Shown here: positions 16,884 to 25,381 of the stretch, in pieces | Position numbering within the stretch: the stretch's first letter is position 1 | Layout of the letters: each line of letters opens with the position of its first letter | Assembly: GCA_964542255.1 (NCBI GenBank) | Contig: CAZITV010000011.1 | Span: 1 to 32,836 of the forward strand | Direction of reading: 5' to 3' | Length of the DNA stretch: 32,836 nucleotides | DNA from: CAYMSF01 sp964542255 | GTDB taxonomy: Bacteria > Verrucomicrobiota > Lentisphaeria > Victivallales > Victivallaceae | Translations under genes and position numbers: made by a program | The notes under the pieces: model-generated | The model's input: the letters and a program-made list of their open reading frames with translations, nothing else | Databases searched by the model: none | What the model was told of the DNA's origin: nothing

Positions 16884-18902
16884 ATGGCTATAGATACAAA
16901 GCAAGAAAATGAAGTAATTATTGGTGGCGTCGATATTGATATTTTCAAATACGACCTGCGTATTCTGCTTATTACCATTAGGCGGCGTTTTTACCTGCTG
17001 ATAATTTTCCCGATATTGACCAGCCTGCTCGCGTATGGCTATGTATCCTACGTCAAGAAAAAAACCTGGACTGCCCGCTGTATGATGTTTCGCCACACTA
17101 ATATGGAACGTTTACAGAGCGATATGCCCAATGTTTACAAGCCTATTGAGACCAAAGTGGTTATGGAAATGATTCGTACACGCAAGAATATGCGTGAAAT
17201 TATTAAACGATTGAATATGAAAACCTCCATTAGCGGACTCTATGGCCGAACCGTTGTTGAAGTGCAGGAGGATAATCAAGACATCATTAATATTATTGCC
17301 AGCGCTTCCACCCCGGCAGAAGCGGCTAATATTGCCAATACTTTGGCAGAGGTTTTTATCGATGAGTATGTTCAAACCCAAAATGGTTCAATTCAGAAAA
17401 TCTACGATTATTTTTCTGACAGCAAAGTCTCAATTCTGGAAAAAATAAAATCCCTGGAAGACCAGAAAGATGAATATCTAAAAAAATATAAAATCATCTC
17501 GATTACTTCGGAGTCAGAAGGCAAATTTAAACAGCTTAATGAGCTGGAACTGCAGTATATTCAAGCCAAGATGCTGGAATCATCGCTTAAAATAAAGCTT
17601 GCTCATTTGTCAGACAATATTAAAGATATGAAAGATGAGATTCAGCTCTCCTACACCGTCAGCGCGACTAGCACCGCAGAAGTAGAAAAACTTCAGACTC
17701 AACTGTATAAATTACGGCAGCGCTACACCGACGAAAATCCGCGCGTGCAGAAACTGATGTCTGAAATTGAGTTTATTAAACAGAAGACTAAGTCAAATCA
17801 GGATACACCCAAAGCTCCAGACAGAGTTACTTATGGCGGGAACCGCGCCAAATCATCACTCGAAGACCAGCGGATGCGCACCGAGGCGGAGCTTTCCGCC
17901 TTGACGCAGAGTATGAAGCATTTTGACACAGCCATAGCAAAACTAAGGAGCGAGCTTGGACAATTATCCCAAGTGGAAAATGAATATTTAGAAATCAGGC
18001 GGCAATTGGAATTAAACCGCGAGCTTCTGAAGAAAGTGGATAATTCTATTGTTACCATGAAATTTGCCATTAAGTCAAATGTCAGTGATATTGCGATTAT
18101 GGAGCGTGCGGAGCCGCCTGCCAGCCCATCTACCAAGAAGCGCCGTATCATCGTTTTAATCGGTGGTTTTGTGGGTTTTGTTATCGCGTTTTTGATAATT
18201 ATGCTGTCTGAACTGATTAACTTTACAATAAAGTCCAGATTTGATATAGAAAACGTTTTGAAGATTAAAATGCTGGGGAGTTTGCCGGTTATCAGTCAGG
18301 TAAAGCTGCAAACGTTTTATTCTGCAATTCAGGTTATTTATAAACGCATTGCCGAGGCGGCAGAGTCCGGCAAGGATAAAGTGCCGTTTATTGCGGTAGG
18401 AGATGTCGAAGGCAAGACTGGCAAAACGTTTATTATCAGGAAAATTATTGATCTTTTTGACCCGAAGGATAAGCGGATATTATATATTTCGACGACGGAG
18501 GAAGTATCCAAAAACCTGGTTAAGTTTGTGATTAACGATTTTATTTACAAGGATGAAAAATTCGACCCGGAATTTGCCGCGGAGAATTCACACCGCCTTT
18601 ATTTCCTCCTCGATGATTTTACCTATATCGCGCCGGCCGATACAGGTATGTTCAAAAAATTTATTGACAAAATGCGCGAAAAGTATGATTATATATACTG
18701 GGAATTATTTGATTTTAACAAGAATGAGCAGTTGTTTGCGTGTATTTGTGAAGTTGCCACTTTGACGGTGGTTATGACCAGGTTTAAGCGCTCAGATAAA
18801 TTTAAGCTGCTGAAATGTGTTTCATTTTTGAAAGAACATAATTGTGAAAGAATCGGCGGAGTCTTGAACAGTGTGGACAATGTTTACTATGATAAAGCAT
18901 AA
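16884..18902 (+). CDS. Wzz/Wzc-like polysaccharide copolymerase with degenerate kinase domain
   Basis: 672 residues. The N-terminal Wzz domain has TM1 (about 36-57), a long coiled-coil periplasmic region (about 160-400) and a proline-rich motif ERAEPPASPSTKKRR before TM2 (about 421-442). The cytoplasmic C-terminus is laid out like a BY-kinase: GDVEGKTGKT (506-515) as a Walker A, RILYISTTEE where the Walker A' Asp should be, YIYWELFDF where Walker B should be, and ERIGGVLNSV near the end. Both acidic Walker positions are lost and there is no tyrosine cluster, so autophosphorylation is unlikely. Such proteins set chain length and link the inner-membrane machinery to Wza. AGGGA precedes the ATG. 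Confidence 0.88.
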   Translation: MAIDTKQENEVIIGGVDIDIFKYDLRILLITIRRRFYLLIIFPILTSLLAYGYVSYVKKKTWTARCMMFRHTNMERLQSDMPNVYKPIETKVVMEMIRTRKNMREIIKRLNMKTSISGLYGRTVVEVQEDNQDIINIIASASTPAEAANIANTLAEVFIDEYVQTQNGSIQKIYDYFSDSKVSILEKIKSLEDQKDEYLKKYKIISITSESEGKFKQLNELELQYIQAKMLESSLKIKLAHLSDNIKDMKDEIQLSYTVSATSTAEVEKLQTQLYKLRQRYTDENPRVQKLMSEIEFIKQKTKSNQDTPKAPDRVTYGGNRAKSSLEDQRMRTEAELSALTQSMKHFDTAIAKLRSELGQLSQVENEYLEIRRQLELNRELLKKVDNSIVTMKFAIKSNVSDIAIMERAEPPASPSTKKRRIIVLIGGFVGFVIAFLIIMLSELINFTIKSRFDIENVLKIKMLGSLPVISQVKLQTFYSAIQVIYKRIAEAAESGKDKVPFIAVGDVEGKTGKTFIIRKIIDLFDPKDKRILYISTTEEVSKNLVKFVINDFIYKDEKFDPEFAAENSHRLYFLLDDFTYIAPADTGMFKKFIDKMREKYDYIYWELFDFNKNEQLFACICEVATLTVVMTRFKRSDKFKLLKCVSFLKEHNCERIGGVLNSVDNVYYDKA

Positions 18903-18932
18903 GCATTGCAATAATAATACGGGGTATAACGT

Positions 18933-20012
18933 ATGTTGAAAAATGGCATCACTTTCCCATTGATGTTAATAGCTGTATTCGCTTCACTGCTTTCCGGCTG
19001 TACCTATCAAGACCAGGATAAAGACCCGATGACACCACTGGCACCGGCCAAACTTCAAGCGTACGAGGAAGTCAACGTTATCCAAAAAACTAAAAGTCAG
19101 GTTGATGCAGAACTTGACGCGCTGCAAACTGTAACGCCGGAGGCTTACACTATTGCAGCCGGAGATAAGTTTGATTTTAAAATTTATGATAATGAGGAAT
19201 TAAATGCCACAGGCCTGCTGGTTACCCCGGATGGCTATATTGCTTTAAATTTAATCGGACCAGTGAAAATTGGCGGATTAACCATTGAACAAGCAATTAA
19301 GCTAATCGAAAGTAAGTATAAAAAATTTATTCATTTCCCTAAAATCTCGTTGATTGCGTTGCGAATTCAAAGTTCTACATACACTATATCGGGTAAAGTG
19401 TCGAGACCAGGGCGTTATTCGTTGAAAGAAAATACCCGGATTACTGATGCAATCGCTGCCGCCAAGGGGTTTGCTACGGGGATTTTTGACACCGATACTG
19501 TTGAAATGGCGGATTTAAGCGGGGCATATATTGTGCGTGACGGCAATATTCTGCCGATTGATTTCACAAAAGCGATACGAAAAGGTGACTTTCGTCACAA
19601 TATTTTGCTGCGTAACGGCGACTATATCTATATTCCATCTTCGATGAACCAGTCAGTATATATTATCGGTGAAGTAGCAGTGCCAGGCTATCTTGGGTTC
19701 AAAGATTCGCTTACTTTACTCAATGCCATTACGTTTTCGCGCGGTCTGTTAGATACGGCTTCGGAAAATGCCTGGGTAATTCGCGGCGGACTAGTGCAGC
19801 CCAAAGTTTATAAAGTCAATGTTGATATGGTCTTAAGAGGCCGCGCACTGGATTTCCCATTACAAGCTAATGACATCATTTATATCCCTAAGGGGGGATT
19901 GTCGAAATATAACGAAGTTGTGGAAAAAATCCTGCCGACACTTGAGGCGCTTAACCTTATGGCTGGTCCGTTCGGCAATGCTTCCGTTTCGGTTAACAAT
20001 AACGGCAATTAA
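18933..20012 (+). CDS. Wza-like polysaccharide export outer-membrane lipoprotein
   Basis: 359 residues. The N-terminus has a lipoprotein signal with lipobox LLSGC (modified C23). The Poly_export domain spans about 70-160 (YTIAAGDKFDFKIYD, VTPDGYIALNLIGPVKIGGLT). Two SLBB-type domains follow, starting at YTISGKVSRPGRYSL and VYIIGEVAVPGYLGF, each ending in a Y-I-P strand (DYIYIPSS, DIIYIPKG). It would form the periplasmic/outer-membrane export channel with the copolymerase encoded 30 bases upstream. It closes the compact part of the operon; a 165-base gap containing a dispersed repeat follows. Confidence 0.92.
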   Translation: MLKNGITFPLMLIAVFASLLSGCTYQDQDKDPMTPLAPAKLQAYEEVNVIQKTKSQVDAELDALQTVTPEAYTIAAGDKFDFKIYDNEELNATGLLVTPDGYIALNLIGPVKIGGLTIEQAIKLIESKYKKFIHFPKISLIALRIQSSTYTISGKVSRPGRYSLKENTRITDAIAAAKGFATGIFDTDTVEMADLSGAYIVRDGNILPIDFTKAIRKGDFRHNILLRNGDYIYIPSSMNQSVYIIGEVAVPGYLGFKDSLTLLNAITFSRGLLDTASENAWVIRGGLVQPKVYKVNVDMVLRGRALDFPLQANDIIYIPKGGLSKYNEVVEKILPTLEALNLMAGPFGNASVSVNNNGN

Positions 20013-20027
20013 TAATTGTTTTCGTCA

Positions 20028-20140
20028 TTGCTGGTTATAACAGCTCTGCTGCACGCCGTATCGTACGGGGATTTATGGCAAAAATCGGCGCCAAAGATTA
20101 ATCGGGCGGTCTATCAATGAACGAATTGGTGTTAGCATAG
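20028..20140 (+). repeat. Dispersed intergenic repeat, copy R1
   Basis: The best-conserved part is 20071-20095, matching 32754-32778 at 24 of 25 positions; similarity continues more loosely through 20133. GGCGCCAA (20087-20094) can pair along its full length with TTGGTGTT (20126-20133), counting G-T wobbles. Upstream similarity to copy R2 is weaker (from about 20028). It lies between the wza-like and wzy-like genes. No open reading frame is apparent. Confidence 0.65.
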
Positions 20141-20177
20141 AATTGTGGTACTAACTGCCGTTATCGGCTAAGGTCTT

Positions 20178-21542
20178 ATGGGAATATCCGAGTATAAATA
20201 TATTGTCTTTTTTATTTGCTTGTTTGCCATGGTGCCGCTTGGCGTAATGCTGGGCACTTCTACCAAACTTGGTGAAAAAATAATTCTCTTTATGATGATC
20301 TTTTTCACCTGCCGCCTAGAGGAAACCATCAACTTCGTCTCGGTTCAGTTTTATCGCGGCACATCCCGCGGATATGAGGTTGGGTTAGTGGATTTAACCA
20401 CGCTGGTGCTATTTTTCGTCCTGATTATGCGCAGAGACTTTGAGGTGACAGTTTTGCCGCCTGGCTCCTGGCTATATTTTATTTTCCTTTTCTTTAGCGC
20501 CATTTCCATTGTAAATTCTGGTGTAGCACTATACTCCGGATTCGAAATTTGGAAAATGATCCGCATGTATTTTTACTACTGGGTGCTCTATAATTACTTT
20601 AACAGTTTTGAGCGTATTGAATTGGCGTTTAAATTTTTGCCTTATATTATTGTCTATATTTTCTTTATATCGGTGTACCAGAAATATGTTGAGAGAATCT
20701 ATCAAATTCACGGACCGCTGCCGCACCAAAACTCACTATGTATGTATATGACGATTCTCGGCTCTCTGATGTTCGGACAATTGCTCAATAAAAAGGAAAG
20801 CTTTTTTTGGTCAGCAGTAATCTTTATGATGTTTGGCTTTAGCTCTCTGATAGTATTCTTTACTTTATCCCGGGCTGGGATGCTTTGTTATATTGGCGGG
20901 TTATGTTTGATCATGTTTATCTCCTATGCATCAGGGTTCGCAGCAAAAAAACTCGTGGTTACTGCTATTATGGTGTTCATGGGGATGGTGGCGATGCTGG
21001 TTATGGTTGACTCGATTGTAAAACGATTTGAAACTGCCCCGGAAGCCTCACGTATTACCCGTTATAATCTGGCTGTTACCGCGATTAATATGGCGAACGA
21101 CAAAACTTTAGGAATTGGTTTGAATAATTTCGGGCTAAAAGTCAATAAGCCATGGCCATACAGCGAGCATTTAAGCAGCGGCCGTTATTCAAAAGACTTT
21201 AAAGAAGGTTTGGTAGAAACCGTCTATTTGATGATTGCCGCTGAAACCGGATGGCACAACCTGATTGTTTTTCTGATTTTCATATTCACATTTTATTTCA
21301 AAAACTTTTTGAATGTATTTCGTTTGGCAAACAATCGGTACCAATACATTGCAATTGGTATTTTTGGCGGATTGACGGCTATTTTCGTTCAATCTACGCT
21401 GGAATGGGTGCTGAAACAATCCTGCAATTTCTATCAGTTAATGTTCGTCTTCGCCGTTATTGCGGCAACAACGAATCTTATAAAAAAACAACGGGCAGAG
21501 AAATTGAATACGGTAGAACCGTTGCCATCTGTCACCAGATAG
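20178..21542 (+). CDS. O-antigen ligase / Wzy polymerase-like membrane protein
   Basis: 454 residues with roughly ten or more hydrophobic segments. A larger loop between about 275 and 350 contains RITRYNLAVTAINMANDKTLGIGLNNFG, which matches the Wzy_C/O-antigen ligase region: an arginine-rich stretch followed by the G-x-G-x-N-N-F motif. Such proteins polymerise lipid-linked repeat units or ligate them to an acceptor; sequence cannot separate the two. The location next to Wzc-like and Wza-like genes favours polymerase. A TAAGGT stretch precedes the ATG. The 165-base gap upstream may give it separate control. Confidence 0.82.
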   Translation: MGISEYKYIVFFICLFAMVPLGVMLGTSTKLGEKIILFMMIFFTCRLEETINFVSVQFYRGTSRGYEVGLVDLTTLVLFFVLIMRRDFEVTVLPPGSWLYFIFLFFSAISIVNSGVALYSGFEIWKMIRMYFYYWVLYNYFNSFERIELAFKFLPYIIVYIFFISVYQKYVERIYQIHGPLPHQNSLCMYMTILGSLMFGQLLNKKESFFWSAVIFMMFGFSSLIVFFTLSRAGMLCYIGGLCLIMFISYASGFAAKKLVVTAIMVFMGMVAMLVMVDSIVKRFETAPEASRITRYNLAVTAINMANDKTLGIGLNNFGLKVNKPWPYSEHLSSGRYSKDFKEGLVETVYLMIAAETGWHNLIVFLIFIFTFYFKNFLNVFRLANNRYQYIAIGIFGGLTAIFVQSTLEWVLKQSCNFYQLMFVFAVIAATTNLIKKQRAEKLNTVEPLPSVTR

Positions 21543-21591
21543 ATTTATGTTTAACGCTAACCGTAACAATCCGAAAAGGAATTAATAAGCT

Positions 21592-22014
21592 ATGCGCAAT
21601 TGTATTTTTTGTAAAATTTCCACCGGTGAAATTCCTGCGGCAGTAATCTATGAGGATAGTATTATTATTGCGTTTTTGGATATTGCGCCAATTAACTTGG
21701 GTCATATTTTAGTTGTTCCAAAAGAACATTACGCCAGCGTTGCTACGATTCCAGAAAATGTTACAGGAAGAATGCTGAAAGTTGCCTCGAGAATTGGCGT
21801 TGCGCAAAAACGCGCGTTGGATTGCGACGGATACAATTTGCATCTTGCTGATGGAGAGTGCGCTGGACAGGTGGTGATGCATGCGCATCTTCACGTCATT
21901 CCACGGGGAGTTGAGGATGGATTCCACTGGAATTGGCGTCATTTAAAATATGCTGATGACTCGGAGAAATTGACGCTGGCCGGGAAAATAATTGAAAAAT
22001 TAAAAATAGACTGA
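21592..22014 (+). CDS. HIT-family (histidine triad) nucleotide-binding protein
   Basis: 140 residues, typical of HinT-type proteins that hydrolyse nucleoside phosphoramidates or related AMP/GMP conjugates. The N-terminus is MRNCIFCKISTGEIPAAVIY with a C-x2-C pair. LDIAPINLGHILVVPKEH and the triad HAHLHVIPR (H97, H99, H101) are intact. The C-terminus has the expected FHWNW-type tail. It lies 49 bases after the Wzy-like gene and may be transcribed with it, but the family is housekeeping and a link to polysaccharide synthesis is not implied. It converges with the gene on the other strand. Confidence 0.93.
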   Translation: MRNCIFCKISTGEIPAAVIYEDSIIIAFLDIAPINLGHILVVPKEHYASVATIPENVTGRMLKVASRIGVAQKRALDCDGYNLHLADGECAGQVVMHAHLHVIPRGVEDGFHWNWRHLKYADDSEKLTLAGKIIEKLKID

Positions 22015-22075
22015 TACCCATGAGCGATCGGGCGGGCGTCTCAATTTGAACGAACTGGTATGACATCTCAGCAGG
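22014..22075 (+). repeat. Dispersed intergenic repeat, partial copy R3
   Basis: The segment 22027-22063 resembles 20100-20133 of copy R1: ATCGGGCGG, then a variable stretch, then TGAACGAAYTGGTRT. ATACC (about 22015-22019) can pair with GGTAT (22057-22061), keeping a stem at the same relative place with different bases. It occupies the whole gap between the convergent HIT and EptA-like genes. Confidence 0.5.
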
Positions 22076-22076
22076 T

Positions 22077-23672
22077 TTACGGAATTGGCAAAAGGTTGAG
22101 ATTTTCGTCATCGTTAGCTAATGAATCATAATCAACAAGGTCGTTCCAAATATAAACTTTGCGTTTTTTTGCATTGGCGGCGTTTTCTGTACATAGATTA
22201 TATTGATTGCGGAAACCTGGATAGGTGATGTTCATCAAGCTAAGCGCGGTATCGAAAAAATAGTCGGTCATGAGCGATTTATCCCGGTTCTGCAGCAGCA
22301 TTTCTTTTGCGTTTTTGCCACGCCATTGCCAGAAGATATCTGTGCCATAAATAAAAAACGGCACATGATAATTTCCTTTGCAGGTACCCAAATAATTGTT
22401 TACCCCATCATCAAACAACGATGCGCCATGATCTGAAATAAACACCATCGCGGCAGGATAATCCTGTTCTTTGACCAGCTTAGCTAAACTGTCCAGAAAA
22501 CTGCCACTAAACAACATCCCGTTGCGGTAATTGTTTTTTATCATCGCCCGGTTTTCAAATTTCGCCTCATTATTTGTTGTCGGTTGAAATAGCTCGTATG
22601 ATTTTGGAAAGCGGATTGAATAAGGAAAGTGCAGCCCAATGGTGTGAACTATTATTAATGATTTTCCTTGATTTTCCTTGATGATTTTGTTCACAAACGG
22701 CAGCATCCCGGTATCAAAATTTTTGGTGATGCGGTTCTCGGCAGCATGATTAATAAAGTAATCGGCTTCGGATATAACTACATTAAGTCCGTCATTATAG
22801 GCTGACAGCGCCGGGTGATAGGTGATATAGTGTGTCGTATAACCGGCTTCCTTAAATGCAGAAATTAACGATTTTTCGTGAAAGTTCTTCGCATTAAATT
22901 TGGTGGAAGCGCGGGTAAGCAGTACCAGGCATGCCTGTAAGGTTTTGGTGGCGTGAGTGGTTATATCTGTAAAGGAGATTAAGTTCCCGGTTTTTTCCGC
23001 ACGCCACAGAAGCGGCGAATATTTTTGGGTGATTAGGTAGGAGTAGTGGTCTTGCCGTTGAGATTCGCCGATTACCAGCAGCATTAAACTTTTTTGCGGG
23101 TTCACGGTGTCAACTGCGGAGAATTTGTGTGCATCGACTCGCAGACGCATCCTAAGCGCATTCTCGCCGTTTTGATAAAACCGCCAAACGGCTTCACCGT
23201 ATGATAACCAGCAATACGCCAGAAAAAACGGCAGTGCCATTAAACCCCAGCGGGAACGGCGTGATTTCCTTAGAAACACTGCAAAAAATAGTGTTAACGC
23301 GACAGCGCCGGTCATTCCGGCATATTCTATCGGCCTTATCAGATTTAAATAGTTGGTAATTTCGGTATGGTAATGGTGCACTGCCCACTGCGCGGCAATC
23401 AGCACTTCGTCGCCAATACCCCAAAACAGTGCACGATAATGCAGAATAAAGTGGCTTTCAAACAGCACCATTGCTGTAATGAGAAAAATGGTAATCACGC
23501 GCAGTGCTTTGCCGCCGAACCAGAATATCAATAAAAATGCCGCTAGCAGCAAACTGCGGTAAGCTATTGTGCGTTCAATATATAACCACATCACGCTCAG
23601 CATAATTATGCCGCAGGCGACATAGCATAGTCCGCACCAATTTTTTTTAACCCGCTCGATTAATTTATTCAT
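22077..23672 (-). CDS. EptA-like phosphoethanolamine transferase (sulfatase fold, membrane)
   Basis: 531 residues from ATG 23672; TTG 23696 would add eight. About five N-terminal hydrophobic segments are followed by a periplasmic alkaline-phosphatase-like domain. Metal-site residues appear in LVIGESQRQDHY and ISDHGASLFDDG, and HVPFFIYG closes the site. The nucleophile region reads THATKTLQAC in place of the usual TSTAxSxPC; the aligned threonine is T242. Such enzymes add phosphoethanolamine to lipid A or other glycans. The nucleophile region lacks the usual Ser-Pro, so the acceptor may differ. It lies 65 bases after the CDC123-like gene. No good ribosome binding site is seen for either start. 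Confidence 0.82.
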   Translation of the reverse strand: MNKLIERVKKNWCGLCYVACGIIMLSVMWLYIERTIAYRSLLLAAFLLIFWFGGKALRVITIFLITAMVLFESHFILHYRALFWGIGDEVLIAAQWAVHHYHTEITNYLNLIRPIEYAGMTGAVALTLFFAVFLRKSRRSRWGLMALPFFLAYCWLSYGEAVWRFYQNGENALRMRLRVDAHKFSAVDTVNPQKSLMLLVIGESQRQDHYSYLITQKYSPLLWRAEKTGNLISFTDITTHATKTLQACLVLLTRASTKFNAKNFHEKSLISAFKEAGYTTHYITYHPALSAYNDGLNVVISEADYFINHAAENRITKNFDTGMLPFVNKIIKENQGKSLIIVHTIGLHFPYSIRFPKSYELFQPTTNNEAKFENRAMIKNNYRNGMLFSGSFLDSLAKLVKEQDYPAAMVFISDHGASLFDDGVNNYLGTCKGNYHVPFFIYGTDIFWQWRGKNAKEMLLQNRDKSLMTDYFFDTALSLMNITYPGFRNQYNLCTENAANAKKRKVYIWNDLVDYDSLANDDENLNLLPIP

Positions 23673-23737
23673 ATTCTTAATTGAGAGTTGTGTCAATTAA
23701 CTAACGTTGTTAAGCACTCAATCTCAGTTATGTGCAA

Positions 23738-24454
23738 TTAAAAAGAAACGTTGACTTCTCCGCTGATTTGCCAAGGTGGTGGCATGAGGACAATCCCGGG
23801 CTTGGCGGACCAATCGCGTTCCCAGTTACGCAGCATGAGCGGGTCGGTGGGGGTACCCCATGGGTTTAAATCAATAATTAATATTTTGTCATCCGAGGTC
23901 AGGTAAATATCCATAACCAGGGTTTTGGCTGGAATAGACCAGGCAACTTTTGAGTAAAACTTTTCAGCCTTTTTCCAGAGTTTGTCTTTTATGCCCTCTA
24001 GCCGTCGAAAATGCCTTATAAGCCAATATTGACTCATTGCCACCAGTTCGCCTTGATATATAAATAAACGGAATTCACGGGGCTGACTGATACGGCGGAA
24101 CGGCTTCATACAAACATATTCCACCTTGCCGTTTGCCGCGGCATGGCGAACTTTTTGGCTTTTTGCCAGAAAAAACCAAGCACTCTCTGGAGAAAACACG
24201 GCGCCGCGTTTATTTTTAAACCGTTCTGTATCGGTTGGAGAAACTGTATCAACTGAGACAAAGCAGTTGCCGGGAATGGAGTTCATCGGCTGGCGCATCC
24301 GGTCAATAATATCTTCTACCGCTTTGCCTTCCGCTTTACCGGCGGCAAGGAGCTCGATTTCATTTTGCTGTAATTTAACGAATGACGTTAAAAACGTATG
24401 CCCTGAAAGTGATGGATACCAAACCGGCGCACGACAAAAATCGACGTTTTCCAT
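23738..24454 (-). CDS. CDC123/D123-like ATP-grasp protein
   Basis: 238 residues. The C-terminal half matches the eukaryotic CDC123/D123 pattern: REFRLFIYQGELVAMSQYW (compare E-L-R-C-F-V...I-S-Q), then KTLVMDIYLTSDDKILIID followed by LNPWGTPTDPLML, where the Asp and Asn of ID-x-NP-x-G bind metal and ATP. The middle has FVSVDTVSPTDTERF, like the W-S-S-P-K-D-A segment, and VKLQQNEIELL lies near the N-terminus. In eukaryotes CDC123 assists assembly of translation factor eIF2. AAGGA is 8 bases before the ATG. It is 11 bases downstream of the DUF1189-like gene in a run with gltX and def. The bacterial function is unknown; a modification or ligation reaction is inferred. Confidence 0.72.
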   Translation of the reverse strand: MENVDFCRAPVWYPSLSGHTFLTSFVKLQQNEIELLAAGKAEGKAVEDIIDRMRQPMNSIPGNCFVSVDTVSPTDTERFKNKRGAVFSPESAWFFLAKSQKVRHAAANGKVEYVCMKPFRRISQPREFRLFIYQGELVAMSQYWLIRHFRRLEGIKDKLWKKAEKFYSKVAWSIPAKTLVMDIYLTSDDKILIIDLNPWGTPTDPLMLRNWERDWSAKPGIVLMPPPWQISGEVNVSF

Positions 24455-24465
24455 AAGTTCATTCC

Positions 24466-25374
24466 TTAAAATTCGTCATCGTCTTCAATGCGTGTATTTT
24501 TATTGGCAGCAGCGAATTGCTGGTCAAACCGATACATAATGCAAATAAAGTAAACTGCAAAACAAAAGATGTAAACGGTGCTGAAGTCCAGCGGTAAACT
24601 GAACGCTGGGAAAAATGATGCGATGAACAGAGCAGGAAATCCGGCATAAATTGCCAGCAGCAGCACATCTTTAAACGTTAATTTCATCATATTGCGGTGA
24701 CAGAATAAATGAAAAATTGCCGCAAAGATTATTGTCAGAAAGAGTGTTTGAAAAAAGAACTGCATAAAGCAGAATAGCAGTGAAGCGCAAAATACATAAA
24801 ATTTAACCATTCCGATAATTGCCGGCACTGAAATTGATTTGACCGGTAACCGTATCAAGTTTTCAGGGAAACTGTTATCCCGAATATAAGCAATGACACC
24901 ATCCTTGTTTAACGGTTTGGTCGATAGAGTTATTTTTCCCGGAGAATAGATTATCGGAATTAACAAGAATTCGCCATTGTCGGTTTTATACCAGACCGCC
25001 ATCATTCCTGGATTCCACAATAAACCGCGCGTCGCGGTAGCCAAGTCAAAGTCGCTAGACATTGACGCCAAGTTGCCTTGATAGCTCAATGTGGCGTTTT
25101 CTGTTATATTAAAAGTCCTGCCCTGCTCGGGGTTGTTCGCCGGGAAGATTCCTTTGTCAGTAAAATTAATTTCTCCGCAATTCTCATTGATCGTCTGACT
25201 GGCAGTTTTTATATCAGCAAACAGGGCAAATGATGTGCAAATTGTAACAAAAATTGAGCAAATAACTGATAAAATGGCAAGATGAAACAGCGGCTTCCAA
25301 AACGAAAGCCGCAAGAGACTTAAAAAAACTTCAGTCCCGCAACACACTTTGAACAATATGCTGAAAAATCCCAT
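24466..25374 (-). CDS. DUF1189-like integral membrane protein
   Basis: 302 residues from ATG 25374, the start that leaves def intact; a longer reading would overlap def by 80 bases or so. An N-terminal amphipathic segment (MGFFSILFKV) and one hydrophobic helix (about 28-52) are followed by an extracytoplasmic domain of about 130 residues, then four hydrophobic segments and a charged tail ending DDDEF. This layout and the helix patterns resemble DUF1189 proteins, whose function is not established. It lies 7 bases after def and 11 bases before the CDC123-like gene. Confidence 0.6.
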   Translation of the reverse strand: MGFFSILFKVCCGTEVFLSLLRLSFWKPLFHLAILSVICSIFVTICTSFALFADIKTASQTINENCGEINFTDKGIFPANNPEQGRTFNITENATLSYQGNLASMSSDFDLATATRGLLWNPGMMAVWYKTDNGEFLLIPIIYSPGKITLSTKPLNKDGVIAYIRDNSFPENLIRLPVKSISVPAIIGMVKFYVFCASLLFCFMQFFFQTLFLTIIFAAIFHLFCHRNMMKLTFKDVLLLAIYAGFPALFIASFFPAFSLPLDFSTVYIFCFAVYFICIMYRFDQQFAAANKNTRIEDDDEF

Positions 25375-25381
25375 TGTAATG

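Noticed and set aside
20056..20068. CCGTA-TCG-TACGG hairpin after the wza-like gene as a terminator
   Set aside because: The stem is only five base pairs and no T-run follows; it is more likely part of the repeat copy.
22661..22680. Perfect 10-bp tandem duplication ATTTTCCTTG inside the EptA-like gene, as a phase-variation site
   Set aside because: Only two copies are present and the gene is intact across it; two units are too few to suggest frequent slippage.
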